NCBI RefSeq assembly: GCF_000568815.1
Contig: NZ_CP007201.1
Coordinates: 1,364,001 to 1,428,000, forward strand
Direction of reading: 5' to 3'
From: Sulfurospirillum multivorans DSM 12446
GTDB taxonomy: Bacteria; Campylobacterota; Campylobacteria; Campylobacterales; Sulfurospirillaceae
Length of the DNA: 64,000 nucleotides
Shown: one piece after another, positions 42,467-51,689 of the stretch
Layout: each line of letters opens with the position of its first letter
Numbering within the stretch: position 1 is the first letter of the stretch
Notes under the pieces: generated by a model
Seen by the model: only the letters and a program-made list of their open reading frames with translations
What the model was told of the DNA's origin: nothing
Databases searched by the model: none
Translations under genes and position numbers: made by a program

Positions 42467-43897
42467 ATGGTGTTTAGTAGAAAGAAAATGGTTTTTATAC
42501 TTCTTGCTTTGGCTGCGATGCTTTCCATGATTTATCTCACTCCCGAAATGGTTGGATTGAGTTATAAAGGAAAAGTAGCGCTTGGGGTTGGCATCTTTGC
42601 CATTATAGTGTGGATTACCCAAGCACTTGATGATGCACAGAGTGGTTTTTTAATCATTACTTTCTTAGTTCTTTTTGGGGCAGGAAAAATGGGAGAAGCA
42701 CTGATTGGTTACTCTTCAACGGGAGTCTGGATTGTCGTGCTTGGCATGATTATGGCTGCTTGTATGGGTGATAGTGGGCTTTCTAAAAGGCTTGCCTTAG
42801 TTGTTGTGAGTAAAATAGGTAAATCGGCGACCAATTTATATTGGGCGATTTCGCTAGTTACGCTTGTTATGACCTTTTTTATCCCTTCCCTTGCAGCGAA
42901 AACCCTTTTAGTTTTGCCAATTGTTACCTCTATGGGATTAGCTTTCGGTGCAGAAAAAGGGGAAAGTTCTTTAGTGAAAGGTTTGATTTATATTGTCACC
43001 ATTGCTGGCACGATGTACTGTATGGGCATCATGACTTCTCACGCCGCAAATCCAATATCTGTAAGTCTTTTAAAGAATGCTACGGGCATTGAAGTAGGTT
43101 GGATGGAATGGTTTAAAATCGGTATGCCTCCTGCATTGCTCATGGGTTTAATTGCAACGTATATTATTATTAAGTTGTTTCCACCAGATATTATAGATAT
43201 ATCCGCTGGTCGTGATGTGATGAAAAAGCAATTGAGTGCTATGGGGAAAATGAGCTCCAAAGAGATTTATGCTTTTATCATTTTTATCGCAACACTTCTT
43301 TTGTGGGCTACAGATAAACTTCATGGATTAGATACTGCTCTTGTTGCTTTGCTTGCCGTTACCGCCATGATAGCACCGGTTCCTGCTCAACTGATGACAT
43401 GGAAGGAAGCCGAGAGAAAAGTTCCTTGGAATGTCTTTATTGTTTACGGTGCGGGTTTATCTATGGGTTCGTTATTGGTTAAAACAGGAGCCGCTACATG
43501 GCTTGCAAGTACATTTTTTCATCCTTTGTTAAATTTGGATGTTAGACTGCAAGTTGTCATTTTCATTTGGCTTATGCTTGCTCTTCAGGTTTTATTTACT
43601 GGTGCTGGTCCAAAAACAACTGCCCTTACACCCGTGGTAATTGCCCATGCGATTGCCATTGCGGCACTTCCAGCCAATGCGGGTATGCAAGTCACAGCGT
43701 TCGTCATTCTAATCAGTATGAATATGCTACATCAATATCTACTCCCTGTCTCCAATCTCCCCAATATCATTGGTCTAGCCACAGGAGAAATCACTTCTAA
43801 TGAGTTGATTAAAGTCGGTGCAGTTATGAGTTTATTTGGTGCTGTGTTTAGTACTATTATGGTCTACACCTATTGGAGTTGGATAGGTTTATTTTAA
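42467..43897 (+). CDS. DASS/SLC13-family anion:sodium symporter-like permease
   Basis: A 476-residue permease with about 11-12 membrane helices, of the divalent anion:Na+ symporter (DASS) family. Typical segments: IIVWITQALDDAQSGFLIIT, STGVWIVVLGMIMAACMGDSGL, LAAKTLLVLPIVTSMGLAFG, SHAANPISVSLL and, at the second pore loop, TGAGPKTTALTPVVIAHA, matching the paired SNT-like loops. TAGGAGG lies only two bases before ATG 42467, so GTG 42470 may be the true start. It is 107 bases after the TAXI gene and probably forms a transport system with it. Di- or monocarboxylates would suit the oxidase genes downstream. Confidence 0.88.
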   Translation: MVFSRKKMVFILLALAAMLSMIYLTPEMVGLSYKGKVALGVGIFAIIVWITQALDDAQSGFLIITFLVLFGAGKMGEALIGYSSTGVWIVVLGMIMAACMGDSGLSKRLALVVVSKIGKSATNLYWAISLVTLVMTFFIPSLAAKTLLVLPIVTSMGLAFGAEKGESSLVKGLIYIVTIAGTMYCMGIMTSHAANPISVSLLKNATGIEVGWMEWFKIGMPPALLMGLIATYIIIKLFPPDIIDISAGRDVMKKQLSAMGKMSSKEIYAFIIFIATLLLWATDKLHGLDTALVALLAVTAMIAPVPAQLMTWKEAERKVPWNVFIVYGAGLSMGSLLVKTGAATWLASTFFHPLLNLDVRLQVVIFIWLMLALQVLFTGAGPKTTALTPVVIAHAIAIAALPANAGMQVTAFVILISMNMLHQYLLPVSNLPNIIGLATGEITSNELIKVGAVMSLFGAVFSTIMVYTYWSWIGLF

Positions 43898-43905
43898 ATC
43901 ATAAA

Positions 43906-44121
43906 ATGAAATTATCAATATTTGTTGCTAAAGAAGATAAAAGGCTAAAAATGTTTAAAGAATTAAGTCTATTAAGGAAGAACGCAAGACATTTTCCATT
44001 AGTTACAGAACTTAGTTTAGGTATGGATAATCTTATTCATACCTTTTTCATTAAATACAAAGAATGTATTATAACAATTTTAAATACTGAAGATAAACGA
44101 CGCTTCAGTAAAACGGTGTAA
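43906..44121 (+). CDS. Small unrecognised ORF between permease and FeS oxidase genes
   Basis: A possible 71-residue protein (MKLSIFVAKEDKRLKMF...) filling the 224-base gap before the (FeS)-binding oxidoreductase; its stop directly abuts the next ATG (TAAATG), as coupled genes often do. No ribosome binding site is visible upstream and the sequence matches no family I know. Basic and charged residues dominate, with no membrane segment. It could be a remnant of a longer gene or non-coding. Low confidence. Confidence 0.3.
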   Translation: MKLSIFVAKEDKRLKMFKELSLLRKNARHFPLVTELSLGMDNLIHTFFIKYKECIITILNTEDKRRFSKTV

Positions 44122-45387
44122 ATGATGTTTAAATTTAACGTAACGAGCGATGCCTGTGTCAAGTGTGGCAAGTGTATACCTGTGTGTACGATTCACGAAG
44201 TTAACCGTGATGAAGTCACGAGCCCTAGAGGTTTTTTAGACCTTTTAGGCGCGTACCAACGAGGTGAACTTGAACTCGACAAAAACGCTAAAAACATTTT
44301 TGAGAGCTGTTTTTTGTGTACTAACTGTGTCGATGTCTGTCCGAACGATCTGCCTGTGGATATGCTCATTGAGCAAGCGCGCAACGACATACGTAAAAAG
44401 TTTGGTCTCGCGTGGTATAAAAAACTCGCCTTTTTCTTACTTCGTAACCGCAACATCATGGACGTTCTCGCACGTTTTGGTTTTATGTTCCAAACCTGTG
44501 GTTTCAAAATGGTGGGAAAACAAAGCTCGATGTATCTCAGAAATTTCCCGATCATCAAGATGGACAGACTTTTCCCAAGTCTTGCCAAAAAGACCTTTTT
44601 GAACTCCCATCCCGATGTTATTCTTAACGGTGGCAAAGGCAAAGTGGGCATCTTCATCGGTTGTTTAGCCAATTACATGTACACCGACATCGGCAAGTCA
44701 TTACTTGAGATATTAAAAGAGTTACAGATAGACGCATACCTCATCAAACAACAAAAATGCTGTGGCGCGCCTCAGTATTTTACGGGCGATTTTGATAGTG
44801 TGGATTTTCTTGCTAAATTTAATATCGAATACATCGAAGGTTTCGTAAACGAACTCGACGCCATCATCATTCCCGAAGCGACCTGTAGTGCTATGATCAA
44901 AGAGGACTACGCGCATTTCTTTCACGATCAACCTGAATGGAAAGGAAGAGCTGAAGCGATCAAACCACACATCTTTATGGCGACGGAATACTTAGAGAAA
45001 AAGACCAACTTAGCGCAAATCCTAGCCACAAAAGCACGTCAAAGTGAAAGCATCACCTACCACGACCCTTGCCACGCACGCAAAATGCAAGGTGTGTGGC
45101 AAGAGCCACGAAACTTACTCTCACAAAATTATGTGATGAAAGAGATGAGCGACCCGAACCGCTGTTGCGGTTTTGGTGGTGTCACCATGCAAACCGAAAA
45201 ATACCGCTTCGCCAAAGCCGCAGGACTCCCAAAAGCGGCAATGATCAAAGAGACGGGTGCAGAGTACGTGAGTGCAGAATGCAGTGCGTGTCGTATGCAA
45301 CTGAGCGACGCCATGCACGGACAAAAAGTTGATGTTGTGTTTAAAAACCCGATTGAATTGATTGCTAAAGCGTTGAGAGAAGGGTAA
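44122..45387 (+). CDS. GlcF/LldE-like two-[4Fe-4S] and CCG-domain oxidoreductase subunit
   Basis: A 421-residue FeS subunit of a 2-hydroxyacid oxidase. Two ferredoxin-type motifs open the protein: CVKCGKCIPVCTIHE and CFLCTNCVDVCPND. Two cysteine-rich CCG domains follow (GCLANYMY...KCCGAPQYF and DPCHARKM...RCCGFGG), as in glycolate oxidase GlcF, lactate oxidase subunits and HdrB. It would pass electrons from the FAD subunit encoded downstream (45619) to the quinone pool or another carrier. No strong ribosome binding site precedes the ATG. A near-palindrome (TTACATGTAC) lies at 44683. The 231-base gap after it shows no gene. Confidence 0.9.
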   Translation: MMFKFNVTSDACVKCGKCIPVCTIHEVNRDEVTSPRGFLDLLGAYQRGELELDKNAKNIFESCFLCTNCVDVCPNDLPVDMLIEQARNDIRKKFGLAWYKKLAFFLLRNRNIMDVLARFGFMFQTCGFKMVGKQSSMYLRNFPIIKMDRLFPSLAKKTFLNSHPDVILNGGKGKVGIFIGCLANYMYTDIGKSLLEILKELQIDAYLIKQQKCCGAPQYFTGDFDSVDFLAKFNIEYIEGFVNELDAIIIPEATCSAMIKEDYAHFFHDQPEWKGRAEAIKPHIFMATEYLEKKTNLAQILATKARQSESITYHDPCHARKMQGVWQEPRNLLSQNYVMKEMSDPNRCCGFGGVTMQTEKYRFAKAAGLPKAAMIKETGAEYVSAECSACRMQLSDAMHGQKVDVVFKNPIELIAKALREG

Positions 45388-45618
45388 TGATAACAACTTA
45401 CATGATAAGAATATTGCATGGTAGGTAGCATTTAGAAATTGAAAATTCGTTTTGTTACGCGTTTCAAACATAATGAGCATTCAATCTTTAAATGTAGTGA
45501 GTGTTAAATTAGAAAAGCATCATGATTTCGTTGGAGTATTTTATAGGCTTCTAAGTAATATGAAATCTATAAATATTTACAAATTCATGTCAATGTTTTA
45601 AAATAAAAAGGATACCTT

Positions 45619-46998
45619 ATGGAAATAAAACATATTGCCTATTTTAAAAACTTTATTGGCGCTGAGAATGTTTATGATGACAAGGCGCATTTGATTGCGT
45701 ATTGCTACGATGCAACCCGCGCACGTTACGAACCCGATGCGGTTTTGTTTCCAAGAGATGAGAGCGATGTCAGTGAGATTTTGAAGTATTGCAATGAACA
45801 CCGCATTATCATCACGCCTCGTGGAGCTGGAAGTGGCTTCACAGGAGGTGCTTTGCCTGCAAACGGTGGCATCATCCTAGCGTTTGAAAAACACATGAAC
45901 AAAATCCTTGAGATCGACATGGAAAACATGGTCGCTGTGGTACAACCTGGCGTCATCAACATGGCATTGCAGCGAGCCGTTGAAGCACGAGGACTTTTTT
46001 ATCCGCCCGATCCTGCCAGTGAAGAGTACTCAACACTGGGTGGCAATGTCAGTGAAAATGCAGGTGGTATGCGAGCAGCAAAGTATGGCATCACGAAAGA
46101 TTACGTGATGGCATTGCGTGCTGTTTTACCCAATGGCGAGATCATTCGTGCGGGAAAACGTACCATTAAAGATGTCGCAGGCTACAACATCGCGGGCATT
46201 CTTATCGCCAGTGAAGGCACGCTTGCTTGCATCACCGAAATCACTTTAAAACTCATCGCTAAACCTAAAATGGCGCAAACGGCTATGGGCGTTTTCCCTA
46301 GCGTAGATGATGCAATGAATGCCGTGTATAAAACAATGGCGGCAGGCGTTACACCTGTTGCGATGGAATTTTTGGACAATCTTTCGATTAACGCGGTTGA
46401 AAAGAAGTTCAACAAAGGCTTGCCAAAAGATGCAGGGGCGATTTTAATCACCGACGTGGATGGCAACACCCAAGAAGAACTCACAGCGCAACTTGACATC
46501 ATCGAGCAAGCGTTTTTGGAAAATGGCTGTAGTGGCTTAAAAAGAGCAACCACGCCTGAAGAGTCTAAAAATCTCTGGTTCGCCAGACGTAATGCCAGTC
46601 AATCCATCACCATTTACGGCAGCAAAAAACTGAACGAAGACATCACCGTTCCTCGCAGTAAACTGCCTGCCCTTCTTAAAGCCATTGGTGAAATTGCGCA
46701 AAAATACAACGTCACCGTGCCATGTTTTGGTCACACAGGTGATGGCAACGTTCACACAAACGTCATGGTCGATGGCAGTGATCCTAAACAGCTTGAGATC
46801 GGGCATCACGCGATCGAAGAGATATTTAAAGCAACTGTAGCCTTGGGTGGCACGCTCAGTGGAGAACACGGCATCGGGCTGAGTAAAGCACCGTTTATGC
46901 ACCTCGCCTTTAGTGAAGGTGAAATGGAGCTTTTCCGCTCGGTCAAAAAAGCGTTTGACCCCAATAATATTTTGAATCCTGCCAAAATGGGACTCTGA
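45619..46998 (+). CDS. GlcD-like FAD-linked 2-hydroxyacid (glycolate/D-lactate) oxidase
   Basis: A 459-residue flavoprotein of the VAO/GlcD family. The FAD PCMH domain has ITPRGAGSGFTGGALPANGG and YPPDPASEEYSTLGGNVSENAGG, which is the diagnostic GlcD/Dld2 segment. The C-terminal cap has FGHTGDGNVHTNV (metal/His site) and LSGEHGIGLSKAPF, and it ends FDPNNILNPAKMGL. It should oxidise D-lactate, glycolate or a similar 2-hydroxyacid, passing electrons to the FeS protein encoded just upstream. AAAAGGATACC precedes the ATG. The pair with the TAXI/DASS genes suggests uptake and oxidation of one organic acid; substrate unproven. Confidence 0.91.
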   Translation: MEIKHIAYFKNFIGAENVYDDKAHLIAYCYDATRARYEPDAVLFPRDESDVSEILKYCNEHRIIITPRGAGSGFTGGALPANGGIILAFEKHMNKILEIDMENMVAVVQPGVINMALQRAVEARGLFYPPDPASEEYSTLGGNVSENAGGMRAAKYGITKDYVMALRAVLPNGEIIRAGKRTIKDVAGYNIAGILIASEGTLACITEITLKLIAKPKMAQTAMGVFPSVDDAMNAVYKTMAAGVTPVAMEFLDNLSINAVEKKFNKGLPKDAGAILITDVDGNTQEELTAQLDIIEQAFLENGCSGLKRATTPEESKNLWFARRNASQSITIYGSKKLNEDITVPRSKLPALLKAIGEIAQKYNVTVPCFGHTGDGNVHTNVMVDGSDPKQLEIGHHAIEEIFKATVALGGTLSGEHGIGLSKAPFMHLAFSEGEMELFRSVKKAFDPNNILNPAKMGL

Positions 46999-47019
46999 TG
47001 TGATCGATTGCAAAGCGTC

Positions 47020-47048
47020 TTGACATCTCTTCTTTTAATGACTATAGT
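47020..47048 (+). promoter_or_regulatory. Sigma70-type promoter upstream of sucC
   Basis: TTGACA (47020-47025), a 17-base spacer and TATAGT (47043-47048) make an unusually canonical promoter for this phylum. It lies 22 bases after the oxidase stop and would give a leader of about 190 bases before sucC, in which I see no gene; the leader is AT-rich. Confidence 0.5.
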
Positions 47049-47244
47049 TATCAGAGCTATTATGGGGTTTTTGATTTAATATATTTTTACTAGAATGTGA
47101 GATTTTTGGTGGATTGGAATGCTACACTATGAAACTTAAAGATGTAACAAAAAAAAGATATAGTTGATATTTTAATTGACTAAAGTATTCGTTTCTCAAT
47201 ACAGTCTTAAAACGCAAATAAAAAAATTCTGAAATGGAGGTTTT

Positions 47245-48414
47245 ATGAATATTCATGAGTATCAGGCCAAAGAGATCTTTAAGAGATACAATGTTCCCAC
47301 GCCAAGTGGCTATGTCGCCTTTAGTGTTGAAGAGGCTGTTGAAAATGCAAAGAAACTGGGTGGCTCTATCTGGGTGGTTAAAGCGCAAATTCACGCAGGT
47401 GGACGCGGTCTTGGTGGTGGCGTAAAACTTGCTCGAAGCTTAGATGAAGTCAAAACACTTGCAAACGAAATTCTTGGTATGACCTTGGTCACTCACCAAA
47501 CTGGACCTGCGGGCAAACTGGTTCAGAAAGTCTATATCGAAGAGGGTGCTGATATTGCAGATGAGCTTTATTTGGGTATTGTTTTAGACCGCGCTCGTGA
47601 AATGCCAGTGATTATGGCATCACGTGAAGGCGGAATGGAGATTGAAAAAGTAGCCGCAGAAGCACCTGAAAAGATCATCAAAGTGGCAGTAGATCCTTTT
47701 ATTGGATTTCAAGCCTTTCATGGTCGTGAGTTAGCGTACGGTCTTGGTCTTGCAAAAGAAGAGATCAGCAGTTTTATTAAATTTGCAGCAGCTTTGTATA
47801 AAGTTTATATGGAAAACGATGCTGAGATGATCGAAATCAACCCACTGGTCAAAACCAAAAGCGGCGCTTTTATAGCCCTCGATGGTAAAATGGGCTTTGA
47901 TGATAACGCACTTTTCCGTCACCCAGACATCGAAGCAATGCGCGATGAGAGTGAAGAAAACCCCATTGAACGTGAAGCTTCAGGCTATGGGCTGAGCTAC
48001 GTCAAACTCGATGGCAATGTTGGCTGTATGGTCAATGGCGCTGGTCTTGCGATGGGTACGATGGATACCATTAATCATGTGGGTGGGAATCCTGCAAACT
48101 TCTTAGACGTGGGCGGCGGAGCCAATGCTCAAACCGTTGCTAAAGGCTTTGAGATTATCCTCAAAGACCCCAACGTCAAATCAATCTTTGTCAATATTTT
48201 TGGTGGAATCGTACGATGTGATCGTATCGCCAATGGCATCTTAGAAGCGACAAAGCTTGTGGATGTGCATGTTCCTGTCATCGTTAGATTGGATGGAACG
48301 AACGCCAAAGAGGCCGCTGAAATTTTGAAAAATGCAAATATTAAAAATATTATTACGGCAAGTGATCTTAACGATGGTGCGATTAAAGCCGTCGCTGCTG
48401 CTAAAGGAAACTAA
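47245..48414 (+). CDS. sucC: Succinyl-CoA synthetase beta subunit
   Basis: A 389-residue ADP/GDP-forming subunit (succinyl-CoA + ADP + Pi to succinate + CoA + ATP). The ATP-grasp domain reads [40 protein letters not shown] and [11 protein letters not shown]; the ligase domain includes [18 protein letters not shown] and [23 protein letters not shown] precedes the ATG. sucD starts two bases after its stop. Works with OorDABC and the TCA enzymes nearby, in either the oxidative or the reductive direction. Confidence 0.97.
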   Translation: MNIHEYQAKEIFKRYNVPTPSGYVAFSVEEAVENAKKLGGSIWVVKAQIHAGGRGLGGGVKLARSLDEVKTLANEILGMTLVTHQTGPAGKLVQKVYIEEGADIADELYLGIVLDRAREMPVIMASREGGMEIEKVAAEAPEKIIKVAVDPFIGFQAFHGRELAYGLGLAKEEISSFIKFAAALYKVYMENDAEMIEINPLVKTKSGAFIALDGKMGFDDNALFRHPDIEAMRDESEENPIEREASGYGLSYVKLDGNVGCMVNGAGLAMGTMDTINHVGGNPANFLDVGGGANAQTVAKGFEIILKDPNVKSIFVNIFGGIVRCDRIANGILEATKLVDVHVPVIVRLDGTNAKEAAEILKNANIKNIITASDLNDGAIKAVAAAKGN

Positions 48415-48416
48415 TT

Positions 48417-49289
48417 ATGAGCATATTGATTGACAAAAATACAAAAGTAATCGTTCAAGGTTTTACGGGCAAAGAGGGTAGTTTTCATGCGGAACAATGT
48501 TTAGCATACGGTACGAAAATAGTCGGTGGTGTAACACCAGGTAAAGGTGGCACAGAGCATTTGGGTCAACCCGTATTTAATACCGTTCGTGAAGCCGTTG
48601 TGGTAACAGGCGCAACCGTGAGTATGGTATTTGTTCCACCTGCCTTTGTGGGTGATGCTGTCTTAGAAGCAGCCGATGCGGGCATTGAATTGGCGGTAAT
48701 TATTACAGAGGGTTCACCCGTACGTGACATGCAAAGAGCTAAAGCGTACGCCGTTAAAAAAGGGATGAAAACCATTGGACCTAACTGCCCAGGTATTATC
48801 ACTGCAGAAGAGTGTAAGATCGGCATTATGCCAGGCTCCATCTTCAAAAAGGGCAACATCGGACTGATCAGTAAATCAGGCACATTGACCTATGAAGGTG
48901 CGAACCAAGTCTGTAACGAAGGCTTTGGCATTACGACGGCCGTTGGTATTGGAGGCGATCCTATTATTGGACTCTCTTACATTCAACTTCTTGGCATGTT
49001 TGAAGCAGACTCTGAGACTGAAGCGATTGTCATGATCGGTGAAATCGGAGGTGATCTTGAAATCCAAGCTGCCAAATATATTCAAGAGCACATCAAAAAA
49101 CCTGTTGTTGCCTTTATCGCAGGTCAAAGTGCGCCCAAAGGTAAACGTATGGGCCATGCAGGTGCAATTGTGAGTGGCAGTGCAGGAACAGCAGCGGAGA
49201 AGATGGAAGCGCTGAGCAATGCAGGCGTACACGTTGTAAAATCTCCTGCTGAAATTGGAAAAAAGATAGCTGAAGTTTTGAAAAAATAA
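48417..49289 (+). CDS. sucD: Succinyl-CoA synthetase alpha subunit
   Basis: A 290-residue CoA-binding subunit. The N-terminus is [20 protein letters not shown], followed by [14 protein letters not shown] (CoA loop). The phosphorylated histidine is His247 in [14 protein letters not shown], and [20 protein letters not shown] is the typical mid segment. It is tightly coupled to sucC. The oor genes begin 96 bases later, enough for their own ribosome binding site but likely the same transcript. Confidence 0.97.
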   Translation: MSILIDKNTKVIVQGFTGKEGSFHAEQCLAYGTKIVGGVTPGKGGTEHLGQPVFNTVREAVVVTGATVSMVFVPPAFVGDAVLEAADAGIELAVIITEGSPVRDMQRAKAYAVKKGMKTIGPNCPGIITAEECKIGIMPGSIFKKGNIGLISKSGTLTYEGANQVCNEGFGITTAVGIGGDPIIGLSYIQLLGMFEADSETEAIVMIGEIGGDLEIQAAKYIQEHIKKPVVAFIAGQSAPKGKRMGHAGAIVSGSAGTAAEKMEALSNAGVHVVKSPAEIGKKIAEVLKK

Positions 49290-49385
49290 TAATGATTAAG
49301 TGAGCTAGATGGTGCTCTATTGTACAATCTAGCCACTATTAAAAGATAATTGCAACGAAAAGATTTAGGATAAGGAGAGAGAAGA

Positions 49386-49703
49386 ATGGGTTTAATTACC
49401 GCTCCAAGTAATACACCAGTATGGGTTAATGTCTCCAGGTGTAAAGCTTGTGATATTTGTGTCAGTATGTGTCCAGCAGGTGTTTTAGCAATGGTTCAAG
49501 CACCCAATTCGACACTGGGTTCGATGATAGAGGTTGTTGTTCCAGATGCCTGTATTGGATGTCGGGATTGTGAATTACATTGTCCTGATTTTGCTATTTA
49601 CGTAGCGGATAAAAGCGAATTTAAGTTTGCAAAACTTTCTGAAACCTCTAAAGAGAGAGCCGAGAAAGTCAAACAAAATAAATTTAGAAAACTGAGCGAA
49701 TAA
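49386..49703 (+). CDS. oorD: 2-oxoglutarate:acceptor oxidoreductase delta (ferredoxin) subunit
   Basis: A 105-residue protein with two [4Fe-4S] motifs, CKACDICVSMCPAG and CIGCRDCELHCPDF, which carries electrons from the thiamine-diphosphate centre to ferredoxin, flavodoxin or quinone-linked carriers. GGAGAG precedes the ATG. First of four genes in the order D-A-B-C, the order I recall for Campylobacter and Helicobacter oorDABC. The acceptor is unknown. Confidence 0.95.
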   Translation: MGLITAPSNTPVWVNVSRCKACDICVSMCPAGVLAMVQAPNSTLGSMIEVVVPDACIGCRDCELHCPDFAIYVADKSEFKFAKLSETSKERAEKVKQNKFRKLSE

Positions 49704-49712
49704 GGATCATTG

Positions 49713-50846
49713 ATGGCAAGAGAAGTAATATCAAGCGGCAATGCCTTAGTAGCAAAAGCGGCAGTAGAATGTGGATGTAAATTTTTTGGAGGCTATCCTA
49801 TTACGCCTTCAAGTGAAATTGCAGAGGATTTAAGCAAACTTCTTCCACGTGTGGGTGGAAAGTTTATTCAAATGGAAGATGAAATCGCAGGTATCTGTGT
49901 CGCCCTTGGCGCTTCTATGAGTGGAACAAAGTCGATGACAGCCTCATCAGGTCCTGGTATTTCACTCAAAGCGGAGCAAATTGGTTACAGCTTTATCACC
50001 GAAGTTCCTTTGGTGATCGTCAACGTTATGCGTGGTGGCCCTTCAACGGGTCTTCCAACACGTGTTTCTCAAGCCGACATTGGTCAAGCAAAGTACCCAA
50101 CACACGGTGATTTTGCCTCTATTTCACTCTGTCCAGGCAGTCTTGAAGAAGCGTACACTGAGACGATTAGAGCATTTAATATCGCTGAAAAATACATGAC
50201 TCCCGTTTTTGTTCTTTTAGATGAAACGTTAGGACACATGCACGGAAAAGCGATGCTTCCTGATCTTGCAGAGGTTGAAAAAAGCGTTGTCAAACGTGCT
50301 GAATTTACAGGCGATCCAAAAGACTACAAACCTTATGCCGCAGGCCCAACTGAGCCAGCCGTACTCAATCCTTTCTTTAAAGGGTATCATTACCACGTCA
50401 CAGGTTTGCACCATGGTGAAATGGGCTTTCCAACGGAAGATGGCGCGATTTGTGAGTACAACATCGAGCGTCTGGTCAATAAAATCAATACCAAATCAGA
50501 AGATCTTGTCCATTACGAAGAGTTTATGCTGGATGATGCTGATGTCTGTATTATTGCATACGGAAGCATTAGCCGTGGTGCTAAAGAAGCGGTAATGAAA
50601 CTTCGAAATGATGGCATCAAAGCGGGTCTGTTTAGACCGATTACGCTCTGGCCAAGTCCTGTTGCTAAGCTTCAAGAGATCGGTAAGAAATTTAAGAAGA
50701 TCATGGTAACAGAACTCAATATGGGACAATACTTAGAAGAGATTCAGCGCGTTATGAAACGAGATGATTTTGCGACACTGCACAAAGCAAACGGTCGTCC
50801 AATCGCTCCACTTGAAATGGTTGCTAAAGTTAAGGAGATGATGTAA
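49713..50846 (+). CDS. oorA: 2-oxoglutarate:acceptor oxidoreductase alpha subunit
   Basis: A 377-residue subunit of the CoA-dependent 2-oxoacid:ferredoxin oxidoreductase (2-oxoglutarate + CoA to succinyl-CoA + CO2, reversible). ATG 49713 follows AAGGATC; a TTG one codon earlier is less likely. Signature segments: SSGNALVAKAAVECGCKFFGGYPITPSSEI-type start, TASSGPGISLKAEQIGYSFITEVPLV, MRGGPSTGLPTRVSQADI, and the C-terminal transketolase-like region FRPITLWPSPV. It overlaps oorB by one base (TAATG). Confidence 0.96.
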   Translation: MAREVISSGNALVAKAAVECGCKFFGGYPITPSSEIAEDLSKLLPRVGGKFIQMEDEIAGICVALGASMSGTKSMTASSGPGISLKAEQIGYSFITEVPLVIVNVMRGGPSTGLPTRVSQADIGQAKYPTHGDFASISLCPGSLEEAYTETIRAFNIAEKYMTPVFVLLDETLGHMHGKAMLPDLAEVEKSVVKRAEFTGDPKDYKPYAAGPTEPAVLNPFFKGYHYHVTGLHHGEMGFPTEDGAICEYNIERLVNKINTKSEDLVHYEEFMLDDADVCIIAYGSISRGAKEAVMKLRNDGIKAGLFRPITLWPSPVAKLQEIGKKFKKIMVTELNMGQYLEEIQRVMKRDDFATLHKANGRPIAPLEMVAKVKEMM

Positions 50847-51679
50847 TGGCATTTAATTACGATAAATATCTACGTGTAGATAAAATGCCAACCTTATGGT
50901 GTTGGGGTTGTGGTGATGGTGTTATTTTAAAATCCGTTATTCGTGCCATCGATAAAATGGGTTGGGATATGAACGATGTGTGCATCGTTTCAGGTATTGG
51001 GTGTAGCGGACGTTTTAGCTCTTACATCGACTGTAACACAGTCCATACAACGCATGGTCGCGCGATTGCGTATGCCACAGGTATCAAACTTGCGAACCCT
51101 GAAAAACATGTCATTGTTGTCACAGGCGATGGCGATGGTCTTGCAATCGGTGGTAATCATACGATTCATGGTTGCCGAAGAAATATCGATCTGAATCATA
51201 TTTTGATCAACAACTTTATTTACGGTTTGACCAACTCACAAACCAGCCCAACGACACCACAAGGGTTTTGGACATCAACGGCAAATTACGGTAATGTCGA
51301 TCCAACCTTTGATGCTGCCAAATTAGCCGATGCTGCAGGCGCTACCTTTGTTGCGCGTGAGTCAGTCCTTGATCCACAAAAATTGGAAAAGATGTTTGTT
51401 GCAGGCTTTACGCATAAAGGGTACTCTTTCTTTGATGTGTTCTCAAATTGTCACATCAACCTTGGACGTAAAAATAAAATGGGCGAAGCGGTACAAAACC
51501 TTGAGTGGATTGAAAACCGTATTGTCGGTAAAAATAAATTTGAACTCCTCAGTGAAGAAGAGCGTGTGGATAAATTCCCAACAGGCATCCTCAAGCAAGA
51601 AGAGGGCAAACTCGAATACTGTGAAGCGTATGACAAAGTCATTTATGCTGCACAAAATAAAACAACCGTTGTGCTATAA
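50846..51679 (+). CDS. oorB: 2-oxoglutarate:acceptor oxidoreductase beta subunit
   Basis: A 277-residue thiamine-diphosphate-binding subunit. CWGCGDGVILKS is the conserved Cys cluster and start of the domain; VTGDGDGLAIGGNHTIHGCRRNIDL with NNFIYGLTNSQTSPTTP forms the Mg-TPP motif (GDG...N-x-x-Y-G-x-T-x-x-Q). Length and C-terminus fit 2-oxoglutarate rather than pyruvate enzymes, which usually carry extra ferredoxin domains. Ten bases separate it from oorC. Confidence 0.96.
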   Translation: MAFNYDKYLRVDKMPTLWCWGCGDGVILKSVIRAIDKMGWDMNDVCIVSGIGCSGRFSSYIDCNTVHTTHGRAIAYATGIKLANPEKHVIVVTGDGDGLAIGGNHTIHGCRRNIDLNHILINNFIYGLTNSQTSPTTPQGFWTSTANYGNVDPTFDAAKLADAAGATFVARESVLDPQKLEKMFVAGFTHKGYSFFDVFSNCHINLGRKNKMGEAVQNLEWIENRIVGKNKFELLSEEERVDKFPTGILKQEEGKLEYCEAYDKVIYAAQNKTTVVL

Positions 51680-51689
51680 GGAGCCCCTG

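Noticed and set aside
51330-51689. N-terminal extension of the oorC frame
   Set aside because: It lies inside oorB, is Lys/Ser-rich and unlike the family; the ATG at 51690 follows AAGGAGCCCC.
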